The notes beneath the pieces were generated by a model. It did not search any database. It saw nothing but the letters and a program-made list of their open reading frames with translations, and was not told where the DNA came from. From positions 1-47,669 of the forward strand of contig CAZOBH010000007.1 of assembly GCA_964578175.1 (NCBI GenBank): DNA of 47,669 nucleotides, written 5' to 3'. Position numbers and translations under genes: made by a program. This DNA comes from RUG11788 sp964578175 (lineage in GTDB: Bacteria > Bacillota_I > Bacilli_A > RF39 > UBA660). Shown here piece by piece: positions 15,097-23,006 of this stretch; the stretch's first letter is position 1; the number at the start of each line of letters is the position of its first letter.

Positions 15097-17235
15097 TTAC
15101 ATAGCGTCTTTTCTAGAGAAATTAAGTTTTCCTTTTTTATCAGTACCAATTGCTTTAACAAGTATTTCATCACCTACTGATACTACATCTGATACTTTAT
15201 CAACTCTCTCTTTAGCTAATTTAGAAATATGTACTAATCCTTCACATCCAGGCCATACTTCTACAAAGCATCCAAATTCTTCAATTTTTACTACTTTAGC
15301 AGTATAAACTTGTCCTTCTTCTACTTCACGAACAACATTTTTTATCATTTCTGCAGCTTTATTAATAACTTCTCTATCAGTATGATAAATAATAACTTGT
15401 CCTGACTCTTCTACATCTATCTTAACAGCATTAACATCTTGAACACTATCAACATTTGAAGATGAAAGAATAATATTAGTAATTGTTTCTCCACCTTTAC
15501 CAATAACATCTTTTATCTTTTCAGGTTTAATCATAAATGTTTCAATCTTAGGAGCATATTGAGATACATCTTCTCTTGGTTTATCTATAACACTTTCCAT
15601 AACATCTAATATTTCAAGTCTAGCTTTATGAGCTTGATCTAGTGCTTTTCCAAGTATTTCTTTAGTAACTCCTTTAATTTTAATATCCATTTGTAAAGAA
15701 CAAATTCCTTCTCTTGTTCCACCAACTTTAAAGTCCATATCTCCAAGATGATCTTCCATTCCTTGAATATCTGTTAATATTTCATATTTAGATTCATCAT
15801 CTTTATCTGTAATAAGTCCCATTGCAATACCAGCAACTGGTGCTTTAATTGGAACTCCTGCTGCCATAAGAGATAGGCATCCTGCACAAATAGTAGCTTG
15901 AGAACTTGATCCATTTGATTCAAGTATTTCAGATACAACTCTTACTGTATATGGGAACTCTTCTTCTGAAGGCATAACTTGTTTTAAACATCTTTCACCT
16001 AGAGCACCATGTCCAATTTCACGTCTTCCAGGTGAACCATATCTTCCAGTTGATCCAACTGAGAATTGAGGGAAGTTATAATGAAGCATAAAATGCTTAG
16101 TACTTTCAAGTGATAATCCATCTAATGTTTGATATTCATTTAAAGCACCTAATGTTGTAGTTGCTAGTGCTTGAGTTTCTCCTCTTGTAAATAATGCTGA
16201 ACCATGAGTTCTTGGAAGTAAATCAATACTTGCAGATAATGGTCTTATTTCATCCATTTTACGTCCATCAGCTCTTATATGTTCATTAACAGTAATAGAT
16301 CTAAATAAATCATATTCTACTGCTTCCATTATTAATTTTATTTTAGTTAATAAAACTTCTAATTCTTCCTTAGGTAATTCAGCGTATTTTTCAGTATATT
16401 CTTCTACTACTTCTTCTTTAATAGTATCAATTGCATCATACTTTTCTAGTTTTCCTTTAATTCTTAATGCTTTATCAAGTCTATCAGAAATCTTATTTGT
16501 TATTTCTTCTTTTAATTCATCTTCTATTTCAAGATGTTCATATTCCATTTTAGGAACACCTAATTCTTTAATAATCTTTTCTTGAAATTTACATAGTTTT
16601 TTAACAGCTTCATGTCCAAACATTAATGCTTCTAACATATCACTTTCTGATACCTCTTTAGAACCTGCCTCAACCATGTTAATAGCGTCTTTAGTTCCAG
16701 CTACTGTTAAATCTATATCTGATTCTTCTAATTCAGCTGGAGTTGGATTTATAACGAATTTTCCATTTACACGTCCTACTTTAACTCCTGCTATTGGTCC
16801 TCCAAAAGGTATTTTAGAAATACAAGTTGCAAGAGATGATCCAAACATAGCAGTAAGTTCTGGTGAATTATCAGGATCAACTGATAAAACTGTATTAACT
16901 ACTTGTACTTCATTTCTAAAATCTTCTGGGAATAATGGTCTCATAGGTCTATCAATCATTCTAGCAGCAAGTGTTGCAGCATCTGTTGGTCTTCCTTCTC
17001 TTTTAATAAATCCTCCAGGTATTTTACCTACTGAATATAACTTTTCTTGATATAAAACCATTAATGGGAAAAAGTCAGATAAAATATTTGCATCATTTCC
17101 AACTACTACAGTAGATAATACTACTGTATCTCCATATCTAACTAATACTGATCCATGAGCTTGTTTAGCTAATTCTCCATTTTCAACAACTAACTTTCTT
17201 CCCCCAAAATCTAATTCATATACTTTCTTTTCCAT
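15097..17235 (-). CDS. pnp: Polyribonucleotide nucleotidyltransferase (PNPase)
   Basis: Phosphorolytic 3'-5' exoribonuclease of mRNA decay. The 712-residue protein has the two RNase PH cores (1-210 and about 310-540, with IRADGRKMDEIRPL at the start of the second), the alpha-helical linker, the KH domain with IGKGGETI near 565-572, and an S1 domain from about 620 (GQVYTAKVVKIEEFGCFVEVWPGCEGLVHISKL). Length agrees with the family. It follows rpsO by 54 bases, separated by a hairpin, the arrangement conserved in most bacteria. Confidence 0.97.
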   Translation of the reverse strand: MEKKVYELDFGGRKLVVENGELAKQAHGSVLVRYGDTVVLSTVVVGNDANILSDFFPLMVLYQEKLYSVGKIPGGFIKREGRPTDAATLAARMIDRPMRPLFPEDFRNEVQVVNTVLSVDPDNSPELTAMFGSSLATCISKIPFGGPIAGVKVGRVNGKFVINPTPAELEESDIDLTVAGTKDAINMVEAGSKEVSESDMLEALMFGHEAVKKLCKFQEKIIKELGVPKMEYEHLEIEDELKEEITNKISDRLDKALRIKGKLEKYDAIDTIKEEVVEEYTEKYAELPKEELEVLLTKIKLIMEAVEYDLFRSITVNEHIRADGRKMDEIRPLSASIDLLPRTHGSALFTRGETQALATTTLGALNEYQTLDGLSLESTKHFMLHYNFPQFSVGSTGRYGSPGRREIGHGALGERCLKQVMPSEEEFPYTVRVVSEILESNGSSSQATICAGCLSLMAAGVPIKAPVAGIAMGLITDKDDESKYEILTDIQGMEDHLGDMDFKVGGTREGICSLQMDIKIKGVTKEILGKALDQAHKARLEILDVMESVIDKPREDVSQYAPKIETFMIKPEKIKDVIGKGGETITNIILSSSNVDSVQDVNAVKIDVEESGQVIIYHTDREVINKAAEMIKNVVREVEEGQVYTAKVVKIEEFGCFVEVWPGCEGLVHISKLAKERVDKVSDVVSVGDEILVKAIGTDKKGKLNFSRKDAM

Positions 17236-17251
17236 ATATCCTCCAATTTAA

Positions 17252-17284
17252 AAATAAAAGACACCAAAAACAGTGTCTACTTTT
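17252..17284 (-). terminator. Hairpin between rpsO and pnp
   Basis: AGACAC / GTGTCT stem with loop TGTTTTTG and TTTTATTTT after it on the minus strand. It probably ends part of the rpsO transcripts and lets some continue into pnp. Confidence 0.7.
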
Positions 17285-17289
17285 ATATA

Positions 17290-17559
17290 TTATTTTCTTA
17301 AACCTAATTCTTTAATTAAAGCACGATATCTATTAACATCTGTTTTAATAAGATAGTTTAATAATTTTTTTCTTTGCCCAACTTTTTTAAGAAGTCCACG
17401 ATTAGAATGATAATCATGTTTATGTTCTTTCATATGTTCAGTTAAGTTATTAATTTCATAAGTTAAAATAGCAACTTGAACTTCAACAGAACCACAATCT
17501 TTATCATTTATTTGGTATTTCTTAATTAGTTTTGCTTTTTCTTCTTTAGTTAATGCCAT
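17290..17559 (-). CDS. rpsO: Ribosomal protein S15
   Basis: An 89-residue small-subunit protein that organises the central 16S domain. The whole family pattern is visible: NDKDCGSVEVQVAILTYEINNLTEHMKEHKHDYHSNRGLLKKVGQRKKLLNYL...RYRALIKELGLRK. Start has AGGAGG. A leader of about 75 bases precedes it. Confidence 0.97.
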   Translation of the reverse strand: MALTKEEKAKLIKKYQINDKDCGSVEVQVAILTYEINNLTEHMKEHKHDYHSNRGLLKKVGQRKKLLNYLIKTDVNRYRALIKELGLRK

Positions 17560-17634
17560 AATAAATTCCTCCTATAAATAATATTCGCTTTATCTGAGTA
17601 CTTGTCGGAATATTCAAATACTAAGAAAAAGTAC
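17560..17634 (-). other. rpsO leader, possible S15 autoregulatory site
   Basis: A 75-base untranslated leader. GTACTT and AAGTAC can pair around a loop that contains GAATATTC, and GAATATT close to the ribosome site can pair with that loop, giving a possible pseudoknot or alternative fold that covers AGGAGG. S15 autoregulates in several bacteria; the fold proposed here is inference. Confidence 0.4.
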
Positions 17635-17640
17635 ATAGAT

Positions 17641-17669
17641 AATATAATATAAATATGATTAAAAATCAA
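17641..17669 (-). promoter_or_regulatory. Promoter of rpsO-pnp
   Basis: TTGATT at 17664-17669, 17-base spacer, TATATT at 17641-17646; start predicted near 17634. I see no clear terminator for glyQS upstream of it. Confidence 0.7.
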
Positions 17670-17678
17670 GTTTTTTAT

Positions 17679-19055
17679 CTAAATTAATTTTTCGTTAATA
17701 TAATCTACTATTTCTTCAATTTTAATAGTTACTTGTTCCATAGTATCTCTATCTCTTACTGTTACAGTACCTTCATTAATTGTATTATCATCTATTGTAA
17801 TCGCAAATGGTGTACCTACAGCATCTGCTCTTCTATAACGTTTACCAATTGCTGCAGTATCATCATAATCTGTCATAAAATATTTAGAAATACTTTCGTA
17901 TACTTCTTTAGCTTTATCTCCATGATATTTTTTTATAAGTGGTAGAACTACTACTTTGTATGGAGCTAACTCAGGTTTTAATTTAAGAACTAATCTAGTT
18001 TCTCCATCTTCTAATTCTTCTTCAGTATAGGCATCACTTAAAACTGTTAAAAACATACGATCAAGTCCTACTGAAGGTTCTATTACATATGGTAAATACT
18101 TTTCATTAGTTTCAGGATCAAGATATCTTAAATCTTTTCCTGAATGTTTCATATGAACACCTAAATCATAATCAGTTCTATCTGCAATTCCCCAAAGTTC
18201 TCCCCATCCAAATGGAAATTTATACTCAATATCAGTTGTTGCTTTACTATAGAATGATAATTCTTCTTTAGCGTGATCTCTATATCTTAAATTATCTTTA
18301 TTAATTCCTAAACTATATAAGAATTTCATACAGTAATCTTTCCAAAACTTAAATTCATCTAAGTCTTCTCCCGGTTTACAAAAATATTCTAATTCCATTT
18401 GTTCAAATTCTCTTGTTCTAAAAATAAAGTTACCTGGTGTAATTTCATTTCTAAAACTTTTGCCAATTTGACCTACTCCAAATGGTACTTTTGCTCTCAT
18501 AGCTCTTTGAGTGTTAATAAAATTAACAAATATTCCTTGTGCTGTTTCTCCTCTTAAATATACTTTAGATTTAGTATCTTCTGTAACTCCCATATTAGTT
18601 TCAAATAATAAATTGAATTTTCTAATTGGAGTAAAGTCTACACTTCCACATTTTGGACACTTAATTTCATTGTCTTTAATATAATTTTCTAATTGTTCAT
18701 TACTCCATCCATCACCAGTTTCTTTTCCTTCTGAATGATCTTCTATTAATTTATCAGCTCTAAAACGAGATTTACAATGCTTACAATCAATTAATGGATC
18801 AGTAAAACTAGTAACATGTCCAGATGCTACCCATGTTTCAGGATTCATAAAAATTGCTGAGTCTTGTCCATAGTTATTAGGTATTTCTCTAATAAACTTT
18901 TGCCACCATTTATTTTTAATATTATTTTTAAGTTCTACTCCCAAAGGACCATAATCCCAAGTATTAGCAAGTCCTCCATATATTTCACTACCTTGGAATA
19001 TATATCCATATTGTTTACAATAATTAACTAAATCATCCATATTTATTTCTTTCAT
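17679..19055 (-). CDS. glyQS: Glycyl-tRNA synthetase, dimeric (GlyQS single-chain) type
   Basis: Charges tRNA-Gly. This is the single-chain alpha-2 enzyme of eukaryotic/Gram-positive type, not the alpha/beta form: 458 residues with YGYIFQGSEIYGGLANTWDYGPLG (class II motif 1 region), zinc-like pairs CKHCKSRF and CPKCGS, motif 2 FRNEITPGNFIFRTREFEQME, and motif 3 VIEPSVGLDRMFL, then an anticodon-binding domain (APYKVVVLPLIKK). It begins one base after the LOG-family gene's stop, so the pair is one operon behind a T-box-like leader. Confidence 0.96.
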   Translation of the reverse strand: MKEINMDDLVNYCKQYGYIFQGSEIYGGLANTWDYGPLGVELKNNIKNKWWQKFIREIPNNYGQDSAIFMNPETWVASGHVTSFTDPLIDCKHCKSRFRADKLIEDHSEGKETGDGWSNEQLENYIKDNEIKCPKCGSVDFTPIRKFNLLFETNMGVTEDTKSKVYLRGETAQGIFVNFINTQRAMRAKVPFGVGQIGKSFRNEITPGNFIFRTREFEQMELEYFCKPGEDLDEFKFWKDYCMKFLYSLGINKDNLRYRDHAKEELSFYSKATTDIEYKFPFGWGELWGIADRTDYDLGVHMKHSGKDLRYLDPETNEKYLPYVIEPSVGLDRMFLTVLSDAYTEEELEDGETRLVLKLKPELAPYKVVVLPLIKKYHGDKAKEVYESISKYFMTDYDDTAAIGKRYRRADAVGTPFAITIDDNTINEGTVTVRDRDTMEQVTIKIEEIVDYINEKLI

Positions 19056-19056
19056 T

Positions 19057-19593
19057 TTATTTCCTTCTTTCTATATATTTTAATAAACTCTTTTCATCAT
19101 TAAATACTCTTATATGATTAAGAATAGTATTATCATTAAATCTATTATTAATTGCTTTAACTAAGAACTTAATTAAATCATCATAATAATTATTAATATT
19201 ATATATAATAATTTCTTTATCTGTTTTAATAGTTCTATTTTCTTCAAGCATTGAAAATAATTCACCTAAAGTGCCACTTCCACCAGGAAGTATTAGAATA
19301 ATATTAGATTCATCATAAATAGTATTAGTTCTAGTAAAAGTACTATCTAAATATTTATAATCTCCTTTAAAATTACTAAAATCTTCTTTATATAGTTCCA
19401 TAGTATAAACAGTAACTTTTCTTTTATTATTCAAAAAATTATTAATTATTTTACCAGGCATTCCATCTTCCATATAAATACCAATATTTAAATTAAAGTT
19501 ATTAGATAATTCTTTAGTAATATTATCTACTGAATCTATATACTTTTTATCAATATCAGTATGAGATGATGAACTAATAAATATATTTTTAAT
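19057..19593 (-). CDS. LOG-family protein (Rossmann, putative phosphoribohydrolase), probable ATT start
   Basis: The core motif is LPGGSGTLGELFSMLEE, matching the PGGxGTxxE site of LOG/TIGR00730-type proteins, some of which release the base from nucleoside 5'-monophosphates; others bind molybdopterin-like or nucleotide ligands. The open frame extends up to 19707, but its first 38 codons are the leader RNA (T-box hairpin). The likely start is ATT at 19591-19593, seven bases after GGAGG in GGAGGTGAT, giving MKNIFISSSSHTD, a normal LOG N-terminus (178 residues). No ATG/GTG/TTG occurs between the ribosome site and the core. Immediately upstream of glyQS, an unusual pairing. Confidence 0.7.
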   Translation of the reverse strand: MKNIFISSSSHTDIDKKYIDSVDNITKELSNNFNLNIGIYMEDGMPGKIINNFLNNKRKVTVYTMELYKEDFSNFKGDYKYLDSTFTRTNTIYDESNIILILPGGSGTLGELFSMLEENRTIKTDKEIIIYNINNYYDDLIKFLVKAINNRFNDNTILNHIRVFNDEKSLLKYIERRK

Positions 19594-19712
19594 AATATCA
19601 CCTCCAGTAAATAAAAAGAGAACAAAGTGTATGGGCGTATTTAACGCTGTTCCACCATACTTTGTTCTCTTTACATACATAGCTCTGGGATTCCACCCCG
19701 TCATCACTTCAT
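19594..19712 (-). ncRNA. Short T-box-like leader of the LOG-glyQS operon
   Basis: On the minus strand there is a T-box antiterminator core: TATGG / CCATA lower helix, a seven-base bulge TGGAACA, and GCG / CGC upper helix with loop TTAAATA (19634-19660). The bulge carries TGGA, complementary to the UCCA end expected for tRNA-Gly (discriminator U). glyQS lies downstream. The leader is only about 119 bases, with about 40 bases before the hairpin, too little for the usual Stem I; GGGGTGGAATCCC (19687-19699) can make a small hairpin with GGA in its loop. Unusually, the antiterminator lies within the terminator stem. Confidence 0.6.
19610..19672 (-). terminator. Long terminator hairpin of the LOG-glyQS leader
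   Basis: AAAGAGAACAAAG (minus strand, 19660-19672) pairs perfectly with CTTTGTTCTCTTT (19615-19627), followed by TTATTT, just before the GGAGGTGAT ribosome site. The stem continues inward through TATGG/CCATA. Confidence 0.8.
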
Positions 19713-19719
19713 AATTTTA

Positions 19720-19747
19720 ATTTTAATTATTTTAAATAATTTGTCAA
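19720..19747 (-). promoter_or_regulatory. Promoter of the LOG-glyQS operon
   Basis: TTGACA at 19742-19747, 16-base spacer, TAAAAT at 19720-19725. Predicted start near 19712, which fixes the short length of the T-box-like leader. Confidence 0.7.
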
Positions 19748-19748
19748 G

Positions 19749-19991
19749 TTAATTATCTTCTTCTACAAGTGGAGGTAATAAAGCGTCTTCTGGTGCTTCT
19801 GTCTCTTCTCCTTGTGTTTGATTCTCATTTTCATCTTTTTTTATTTGACTATCATTTGTATTTTGTGCTTGTTCATTTTGCCACTCTTTATTTTCTTCAC
19901 TTTTATCACTTTTTAAGGTAAAACTTAGAACCACACCAACTACTACAAGAATAATACCTATTACAACTAAAATCTTATTAATCAATTTCAT
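19749..19991 (-). CDS. Small exported or membrane protein with acidic tail
   Basis: An 80-residue protein: N-terminal membrane helix (7-28) after MKLINK, then a polar Glu/Gln/Asn-rich tail ending in DALLPPLVEEDN. No cysteine lipobox. Function unknown. GGTGGTGAT precedes its ATG, 15 bases after the pseudopilin-LRR gene, so the two are probably cotranscribed and the tail may face the same compartment. Confidence 0.55.
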   Translation of the reverse strand: MKLINKILVVIGIILVVVGVVLSFTLKSDKSEENKEWQNEQAQNTNDSQIKKDENENQTQGEETEAPEDALLPPLVEEDN

Positions 19992-20006
19992 TAAATCACC
20001 ACCATA

Positions 20007-22043
20007 TTATTCACTTGAAACTACTTCAATATTTCCATACCAGTTTTCTACAGTTCCAGTTACGAAGTTTGCCGCAGTTTGACTTCCAGTTATTGCTTTC
20101 CAGTCAAACTTCTTACCAGTTTTATTTACAATAGTAGCTAAAGCTCCATTATTACTTGTCCAAGTAATTTCTTTACGGAATGCATTTGTTCCGATCGATG
20201 TAACAGTACTAGGAATAGTAAGATGTGTTAATTTACAAAGACTACAAGCGTTTGCTCCAATACTTGTTACACCCTCTGGAATAGTTAAGCTAGGAATATA
20301 TGTATAGTAGAAAGCATAAGGTCCAATTGTTGTTACTCCATCTGGAACAACTACATTTTTATACATATCAGCATATCCAATTACATTAGTATAATCTATT
20401 CCTGATTCTGTTCTTTTATATATAAATGGTTGAACATTTCCTTTACCGTCATCATTATTGATATATGTTAATCTATTTAATTGGAATGCTAATTGATCAA
20501 TATGAGTAACTGATTTTGGTATAGTTAATGTACCAGTTAAACTAACATATCTAAATGCTGTCGTACCTAATGTCTTAACACCTGCTGGAATAACAACATT
20601 ATTACGATTTTTACCAGCATATCCATTTAAGTAAGTATAATCCCACTTTCCTTTACCATCATCACCTTTATAACGTCTATAAATATACATTTCATCCGGT
20701 GAAGTTACATTGTTAATATTAAATGCTAAGTCCCCAATTGATGTAACTGAATCAGGTATTGTTATACTTTCAAGTCTATTACTATAGAATGCAGATGATC
20801 CAATTGAAGTTACACCATTTGGAATATTAACATGAGATATTCCAGAATAAGCAAAAGCAGATGAACTTATTGTTTTAACTGTTTCAGGAATACGAACCGT
20901 CCAGTTAGTTAATGACATTCTTTCAAAAGCTCCTGATCCAATTGATTCTAATTTAATACCATTTTGTTCTTCAGGTATTATAAATATCTTACTACTTCCA
21001 AATTCAGATAAGTCTCCAATATATCCAATTACTGTTTTATAATCTTTTGTTCCATTAGAATTAGTTTTATATATAAATGATGCATTTGATATTAAATTAT
21101 CACAATATGCACATGAACCGATTGATGTAACAGTAGCTGGTATATTATAACTTGTTAATTTATTATATTGGAATGCTCTTGCTCCTATAGTTACAAGGCC
21201 TCTAACTAATTTCATTTCCTTTATTGTATAATTTCTTAAGAATGCTTCTGATCCTATCGTTTTTACACTACTTGGAATATATACTTCTTCTAATTTGTTA
21301 TAAGCAAAAGCTCTTGTTCCAATCTCTGTTATAGATGCTGGAATAACAACGCTTGTAAGTCCCATATTATTAAATGTATATTGATATATCTTTGTTACTG
21401 TATAATTTCCTACTTTACCAGGAATAACTACATCAGTTCCACAATCTTTGTTATAATATGTAACCATTAATGTTCCATCATCATTTTTTTGATAACTATA
21501 ACACTCTCTAGCTTTTTTCTCTGATATTGCAACTAAAGGTTCAGTAGTTGTTACATTTCCTTCACCATCTAAAACTTTTATATTATTTCTTCCCCCTATT
21601 GGAAACGCTAGTTGAAGAATATCATCACTATCTATATAAATATCACTAATATCAAGATCTTTTTGTTCTGTAATATCTACTGTATGGTGTGTTTCATCTA
21701 CTGAAGTCCAGTAATATGTATAATTGTTATTTTTGTCAACAGTAACTATTACATATGCTTCTTTCCATTTTCCCCAAGGACTTTGTTTTATACTTCCATC
21801 ATTAGTTTTTAATTGTTCAACGCTAAAATAATAAACTGTATCTTGTTTACTAGCAGTTAATTCTTTATTAGCAATCATACTAGATGCAATTGAAATATAT
21901 TCTTGTGCTGTATCAATATATAGTTGTTTTTTGCTTTTTTCAATATATCTAGATATAGCAATTATTCCCATACTAAACATTATACCAAGGATTACTACTA
22001 CAGCTAAAATCTCGATTAAAGTGAACCCTTTTTCATTCTTCAT
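20007..22043 (-). CDS. Type IV prepilin-leader protein fused to BspA-like leucine-rich repeats
   Basis: A 678-residue protein with two parts. Residues 1-30 are a classical prepilin signal: MKNEKG, then FTLIEILAVVVILGIMFSMG, with cleavage expected after Gly6 and Glu at mature position 5. A pseudopilin-type helix and globular part run to about 165. From about 185 to 650 come about a dozen LRR_5 (BspA) repeats of the type 'IP.sVtsIGs.AF..n.L', in four blocks separated by three related inserts (FIYK...Y.NVIGY near 325, 460 and 545). BspA repeats are usually carried by secreted adhesins; here they would be assembled through a pilin-type pathway or held by the pilin helix. No type II/IV assembly genes are next to it. 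Confidence 0.85.
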   Translation of the reverse strand: MKNEKGFTLIEILAVVVILGIMFSMGIIAISRYIEKSKKQLYIDTAQEYISIASSMIANKELTASKQDTVYYFSVEQLKTNDGSIKQSPWGKWKEAYVIVTVDKNNNYTYYWTSVDETHHTVDITEQKDLDISDIYIDSDDILQLAFPIGGRNNIKVLDGEGNVTTTEPLVAISEKKARECYSYQKNDDGTLMVTYYNKDCGTDVVIPGKVGNYTVTKIYQYTFNNMGLTSVVIPASITEIGTRAFAYNKLEEVYIPSSVKTIGSEAFLRNYTIKEMKLVRGLVTIGARAFQYNKLTSYNIPATVTSIGSCAYCDNLISNASFIYKTNSNGTKDYKTVIGYIGDLSEFGSSKIFIIPEEQNGIKLESIGSGAFERMSLTNWTVRIPETVKTISSSAFAYSGISHVNIPNGVTSIGSSAFYSNRLESITIPDSVTSIGDLAFNINNVTSPDEMYIYRRYKGDDGKGKWDYTYLNGYAGKNRNNVVIPAGVKTLGTTAFRYVSLTGTLTIPKSVTHIDQLAFQLNRLTYINNDDGKGNVQPFIYKRTESGIDYTNVIGYADMYKNVVVPDGVTTIGPYAFYYTYIPSLTIPEGVTSIGANACSLCKLTHLTIPSTVTSIGTNAFRKEITWTSNNGALATIVNKTGKKFDWKAITGSQTAANFVTGTVENWYGNIEVVSSE

Positions 22044-22081
22044 CTAATCACCTACTCTATATTAATTATATTAAATGCATA

Positions 22082-22109
22082 ATAAAAATACAACGATTAG
22101 TTGTATTCT
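22082..22109 (-). terminator. Terminator of the flippase-YitT operon
   Basis: ATACAAC / GTTGTAT stem, loop TAATC, then TTTTTATT on the minus strand, four bases after the yitT stop. Confidence 0.85.
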
Positions 22110-22112
22110 TAT

Positions 22113-22997
22113 TTACATGTTTTTATGTATTTTATTTTTAGCTTTTGTTGATTTAATATGCTCTCCAACTATTTCAGATACATCAGAAATTGAAATAAAG
22201 GCTGATTCATCCTCATCATTTATAATTCTTTTAAGTTCAGGTACTTCTAAACGAGTAAGAACAACATATAATATTTCTTTTTTACCACTTATTAAACCTG
22301 CGCCTTTTATTAGTGTACATGTTCTACCTAATTTATTATAAATAACTTCTGATAATTTATTACTTTTATCAGTTATTATCATACATGATTTAGCTTGACT
22401 TAATCCTTCACTAACAAGATCTATTAACTTATATGTAATAAAATATGTAAGCAATGAATAAAGAGCTCTATCTATACCAAAGATAAAACTAGCAACAGTA
22501 AATATTATCAAATTAAATATTAATACTATTTGACCAACTGATAAAGATGTATTTTTACTTATTACTATCGCAACTGATTCAGTTCCATCTATACATCCAC
22601 CGAATCTAATAACTAAACCAACTCCAATTCCTAAAACTGCACCTCCATATATTACTGCAAGTAATGGATCACTAGTTAAAGGAGGATTCCCTGCTAATAA
22701 TTCTAGTAACAAAGCAAATAAACCCATACTATAAAGTGCTTTTATTAAGAATTGTTTACCTAGATTTTTATAACCTACATATACAAATGGAATATTAATT
22801 ACAAATACTAAAGCACCTAGCATTAATCCAGTTAATTTATTAATAATAATTGAAATACCAGTTACTCCTCCATCTAGAATTGAATTAGGTATTAAAAATT
22901 CGTCTAGTGCAAAAGCTGCTAAAAATGCACCAAGTGTCATACATAGAAAATCTAAAATAAATTTTATAGTTAAGTCTTTTCTTCTCCTTTTTCTCAT
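22113..22997 (-). CDS. YitT family membrane protein
   Basis: A 294-residue protein with the two YitT parts: an N-terminal membrane domain of about six helices (ALDEFLIPNSILDGGVTGISII, then ...RFGGCIDGTESVAIVISKNT) and a cytosolic DUF2179 domain (about 205-285: MIITDKSNKLSEVIYNKLGRTCTLIKGAG...). Transport role is suspected for the family but the substrate is unknown. AGGAGGG before ATG lies in the end of the flippase gene, nine bases away, so they form one operon. Confidence 0.85.
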   Translation of the reverse strand: MRKRRRKDLTIKFILDFLCMTLGAFLAAFALDEFLIPNSILDGGVTGISIIINKLTGLMLGALVFVINIPFVYVGYKNLGKQFLIKALYSMGLFALLLELLAGNPPLTSDPLLAVIYGGAVLGIGVGLVIRFGGCIDGTESVAIVISKNTSLSVGQIVLIFNLIIFTVASFIFGIDRALYSLLTYFITYKLIDLVSEGLSQAKSCMIITDKSNKLSEVIYNKLGRTCTLIKGAGLISGKKEILYVVLTRLEVPELKRIINDEDESAFISISDVSEIVGEHIKSTKAKNKIHKNM

Positions 22998-23006
22998 ATT
23001 TCCCTC

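Noticed and set aside
16676..17050. Plus-strand 124-residue open frame
   Set aside because: Shadow of the conserved pnp gene.
17733..17945. Plus-strand 70-residue Cys/Ile-rich frame
   Set aside because: Antisense to conserved glyQS codons; composition reflects the opposite strand.
19594..19707. N-terminal 38 codons of the long LOG frame (MMTGWNPRAMYV...) as coding
   Set aside because: They translate the T-box-like hairpin and terminator; the ribosome site GGAGGTGAT lies after them.
19680..19712. tRNA-like segment around GGGATTCCACCCC
   Set aside because: No cloverleaf can be made and it lies within the leader transcript; read as a small hairpin instead.
20007..22043. Repeats in this gene as a tandem DNA repeat
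   Set aside because: The periodicity is at protein level (LRR_5); the nucleotide sequence of the repeats is diverged.
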